From: Promethearchaeum sp.
Lineage (GTDB): Archaea > Asgardarchaeota > Lokiarchaeia > Sigyniarchaeales > Promethearchaeaceae
Direction of reading: 5' to 3'
Length of the DNA stretch: 7,823 nucleotides
NCBI GenBank assembly: GCA_030611625.1
Contig: JAUWPK010000166.1
Location: 1 to 7,823 of the forward strand
Shown piece by piece: positions 5,723-7,823 of this stretch. The stretch's first letter is position 1; each line of letters opens with the position of its first letter. The notes beneath the pieces were generated by a model. The model had not been told where the DNA came from and ran no database searches. It saw only the letters and a list, made by a program, of their open reading frames with translations. The position numbers and the translations under genes are program-made.

Positions 5723-6838
5723 ATGGTGGAAATACCAGAAAATTCTGAGCCAGAAGACCATGGTTCTGTAACAACAAAAAATAAATCCAATTTATCCTAC
5801 GGTCCTTTGAGTTTCAATGAAATCCTTGGAACTTTTCGAATTAAACTAATCCACATCTATTTTCCTCTTTTAATTTGTATTATCGCTGCCACGTTTTTAT
5901 CATGGTTAACTTATTATAAAGCCGGAATAGAGATTAACGTCGCCCCATTCCCTGATGAAGCAAATGTTGGAGAGATTATATTAAATGGATTGATCCCGGT
6001 TTTAATTAGTGCAGCTTTTATTGTAATAATTTGGTTGCTTGTTAAACGATTTGGGTTAATTGTTTTTAAAATAATTATGGGGGTTTTGGTGTTATTTTAC
6101 TCCTGGTACGGCTTTACTTTCTTCGTTTATGTATTCTATATTATATTTTATGAATCAATGATTGCCATCAATGAAGGATTTTTCATTGTTCTTCTTGATA
6201 TTTTATTTTACGGGTCGGCAATATTCTATTTAATCATAGGATTCTTCTTTTTTAGAAATAAACTAACTGTGAATCAAAAAAATCTATTAGTTCTATCTTA
6301 TGGTATTTTTATCGGGGCAATAATAGGAGTTTCCTTACCATTGTGGTCAATCTTTTCATTAGCGATTTGTTTTTCAATATATGATTTAATTATAGTTTTT
6401 AAAGGACCATTGGGCAAAATTTGGGAATTATTTCAAGAAAATCAGCAAAAAGCACAAGAAGACATACAAAAGAGAATTGAATCAGGTGAATTTTCTGAAG
6501 AGGAGTCAAATGAATTATCAGAGAAATTTTTATTACAAAATGCAGAACCAAATGATGAAGATCTCAAAAAATTCGTAAAAGATCTTAAAATTGAAATAGG
6601 ATCTGGAGATCTTATTTTCTATTCTGCTTTGGTGGCAGTTGTGTTTATTACAACCACGAACTGGCTTACAACATTATTAGTTATTATTGGTGTCTTATCT
6701 GGAGCGGGTATGACGATTTATTTTCTACTAAAAAAGAAGCGCGTTCTTCCAGCTTTACCCTTCAGTATGTTTTTTGGGATTTTCATGTTTTTCCTCGGGC
6801 AATTAATTGAGTACTTGATAGCAATTGGTATTTTTTAA
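5723..6838 (+). CDS. Presenilin/signal-peptide-peptidase-like intramembrane aspartyl protease
   Basis: The gene encodes 371 residues. All three family signatures are present in order: Tyr220-Asp221 in a hydrophobic helix (SIYDLIIVF), Gly293-Ser-Gly-Asp296 (GxGD) at the start of the next helix, and Pro343-Ala-Leu-Pro346 (PAL). In this family Asp221 and Asp296 would be the catalytic pair cutting peptide bonds within membrane helices, and PAL shapes the active site. Hydrophobic segments lie at about 41-62, 89-107, 112-145 (long, perhaps two), 152-177, 188-204, 207-226, 296-312, 315-336 and 345-370, consistent with nine helices. A charged loop at 228-292 with an acidic helical stretch separates the catalytic helices, as in presenilins. 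The first 40 residues are hydrophilic and cytoplasmic. Length fits archaeal presenilin homologues. It is divergent from the signal-peptide membrane protein, a conceivable substrate. Confidence 0.9.
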   Translation: MVEIPENSEPEDHGSVTTKNKSNLSYGPLSFNEILGTFRIKLIHIYFPLLICIIAATFLSWLTYYKAGIEINVAPFPDEANVGEIILNGLIPVLISAAFIVIIWLLVKRFGLIVFKIIMGVLVLFYSWYGFTFFVYVFYIIFYESMIAINEGFFIVLLDILFYGSAIFYLIIGFFFFRNKLTVNQKNLLVLSYGIFIGAIIGVSLPLWSIFSLAICFSIYDLIIVFKGPLGKIWELFQENQQKAQEDIQKRIESGEFSEEESNELSEKFLLQNAEPNDEDLKKFVKDLKIEIGSGDLIFYSALVAVVFITTTNWLTTLLVIIGVLSGAGMTIYFLLKKKRVLPALPFSMFFGIFMFFLGQLIEYLIAIGIF

Positions 6839-6882
6839 AATAAAAAAAGGGGGATTACAACATCTTTTCTTTTTTCTTTTAT
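6836..6882. terminator. Bidirectional terminator between convergent genes
   Basis: The 46-base gap between the protease and GH13 stop codons carries a T-rich run on the plus strand (CTTTTCTTTTTTCTTTT, near 6864-6880) for the rightward gene. An A-rich run (AAAATAAAAAAAG at 6837-6849) gives T tracts for the leftward gene. Confidence 0.5.
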
Positions 6883-6884
6883 GA

Positions 6885-7823
6885 TTATTCTTTAGATTGA
6901 GTGAAAATCAGAAATTCATTAGATTTCATAGATCTATTTAAACGGGATTCATTTAATTTTTCATTTTTCCCATTTAAATCAACTTGGAAGATAGGTGTGG
7001 TATAATCCAAATATTTTCTAAGATCGGGAATATTAATTTGATGAGAATTCCTCCAATCCTTGTTATATATTAGAAAAATTTGTTCTCTTTTATCAATGCT
7101 ACATTTTTTTAAAAGAAGCACTCCCAAATCTGGATATTGATAATGAATTATTTCTCCATCTTCATTGAGACATTTAAATTTCTGTTTAAATTTATTGACG
7201 GCTAGAATAAAATCTGAAATATCGAATCTAGGTTCTTCAAAATCTGATGGTGATGAGTTAACAACATTAATTCTGGTTTTAAAACCAAATTCATACCCGA
7301 TCGGCATTATAAGCCCTGCAGAGAAAAATGAAGCGAAGAAAAATTTAAATTCTTGAATATCTTCCCTACCATCAGTTTCAAAAGCAACTCTTTTTGTGTC
7401 ATGATTTTCAGGAAAACTTATCGAAGGGGCGAATTTCCTGTAATTATTATATTGTTCAAGGAGCCATGGAGAAGTATAATTCCACCATTTGGAACTACTT
7501 GCAATATAATCAAAATTAGCATCTGAAAGGGCATCATATTGCTCTAATGTAGCACCAAGGGTTTCTGCATAAAAAATTGCGTTTGGGTTTTTATTTTTTA
7601 CATAAGATATCAATTCTTTCCAAATATTACTTGAGACTTGATAAGCCGCATCAACTCTAAAACCATCGATACCAAGAATATCATAGAAATCAAATAATTT
7701 TTTCCAGTAATCTAAAATTGAATCAACATCAGGAGAATCATAATCAATTTCTGCTAAATCGCCCCATATTTGAATTTCATTTGCATTTTCAGGATTTATT
7801 GCGTAAGGATTAGCAATTTGCCA
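6885..7823 (-). CDS. GH13 alpha-amylase-superfamily enzyme, C-terminal part
   Basis: The frame stays open from the stop at 6885-6887 to the window edge, giving 312 residues. The real start lies outside, and the TTG at 7611-7613 is internal. Conserved GH13 regions are visible in order. Region II is GIDGFRVDAAYQV with the nucleophile Asp at codon 7650-7652. Region III is IFYAETLG with the acid/base Glu at codon 7563-7565. Region IV is FPENHDTKRV with the transition-state-stabilising Asp of NHD. Upstream, WGDLAEIDYDSP resembles the segment before region II in glucan-acting members. The stretch SSKWWNYTSPWLLEQYN between III and IV recalls GlgE-type maltosyltransferase relatives rather than simple alpha-amylases, but that sub-assignment is uncertain. 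A beta-rich C-terminal domain (about residues 225-312) follows. No secretion signal can be judged. Likely role: alpha-glucan or glycogen metabolism. Confidence 0.88.
   Translation of the reverse strand, partial: WQIANPYAINPENANEIQIWGDLAEIDYDSPDVDSILDYWKKLFDFYDILGIDGFRVDAAYQVSSNIWKELISYVKNKNPNAIFYAETLGATLEQYDALSDANFDYIASSSKWWNYTSPWLLEQYNNYRKFAPSISFPENHDTKRVAFETDGREDIQEFKFFFASFFSAGLIMPIGYEFGFKTRINVVNSSPSDFEEPRFDISDFILAVNKFKQKFKCLNEDGEIIHYQYPDLGVLLLKKCSIDKREQIFLIYNKDWRNSHQINIPDLRKYLDYTTPIFQVDLNGKNEKLNESRLNRSMKSNEFLIFTQSKE

Noticed and set aside
7165..7356. 63-codon plus-strand frame
   Set aside because: It lies wholly inside the GH13 gene, antisense to a region with clear protein conservation; a shadow frame.
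6885..7613. GH13 gene starting at the TTG at 7611-7613
   Set aside because: The frame continues without a stop to the window edge and encodes the catalytic GFRVD motif upstream, so this is not the true start.
1..7823. CRISPR array, insertion sequence or prophage
   Set aside because: No regularly spaced direct repeats, transposase, integrase or terminal inverted repeats are visible.

Overview
The window looks like a piece of chromosome from an AT-rich archaeon, most plausibly a Lokiarchaeia-like Asgard lineage. The evidence for an archaeon is archaeal-style TATA elements 25-40 bases before several starts, a Shine-Dalgarno GGTGAT before the 570-residue membrane protein, T-rich terminators, and an archaeal presenilin-type protease. 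The Asgard assignment is inference from composition and protein style; no marker gene is present to fix it.

Layout, left to right. (1) The 5' end of a peptidase U32-family gene runs leftward off the window edge and is divergent from a 341-residue orphan protein (224-1249, +). A tandem 11-bp repeat lies in their shared control region. (2) A 481-base gap (1250-1730) has no convincing protein gene. It holds a plus-strand unit that reads as promoter, folded RNA and poly-T (about 1431-1622), with GC content well above its surroundings. I interpret this as an unrecognised small RNA gene. (3) Three genes follow on the minus strand: a small two-helix membrane protein (1731-2159), a TPR protein with a C-terminal zinc ribbon (2275-3546), and a 570-residue secreted or membrane protein (3867-5579). 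Between the first two lies a short decayed fragment, 89% identical over 55 bases to the core of the 570-residue gene. (4) Divergent from that gene is an intramembrane aspartyl protease of the presenilin/signal-peptide-peptidase family (5723-6838, +) with YD, GxGD and PALP motifs intact. (5) A GH13 alpha-amylase-superfamily gene (6885 to the window end, -) converges on the protease gene. It keeps the Asp nucleophile, the Glu acid/base and the NHD motif; its N-terminus lies outside the window.

No operon pathway is evident. The most suggestive pairing is the GxGD protease beside a signal-peptide-bearing membrane protein with a Trp/Phe/Ile-rich core, an Ig-like domain, a CxxCxxCxxC stalk and a C-terminal anchor. 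The core of that membrane protein has left a second copy nearby. A protease-substrate link is a hypothesis from adjacency only. The rest of the window is ordinary genome: the GH13 and U32 genes are housekeeping-type metabolism and maintenance.
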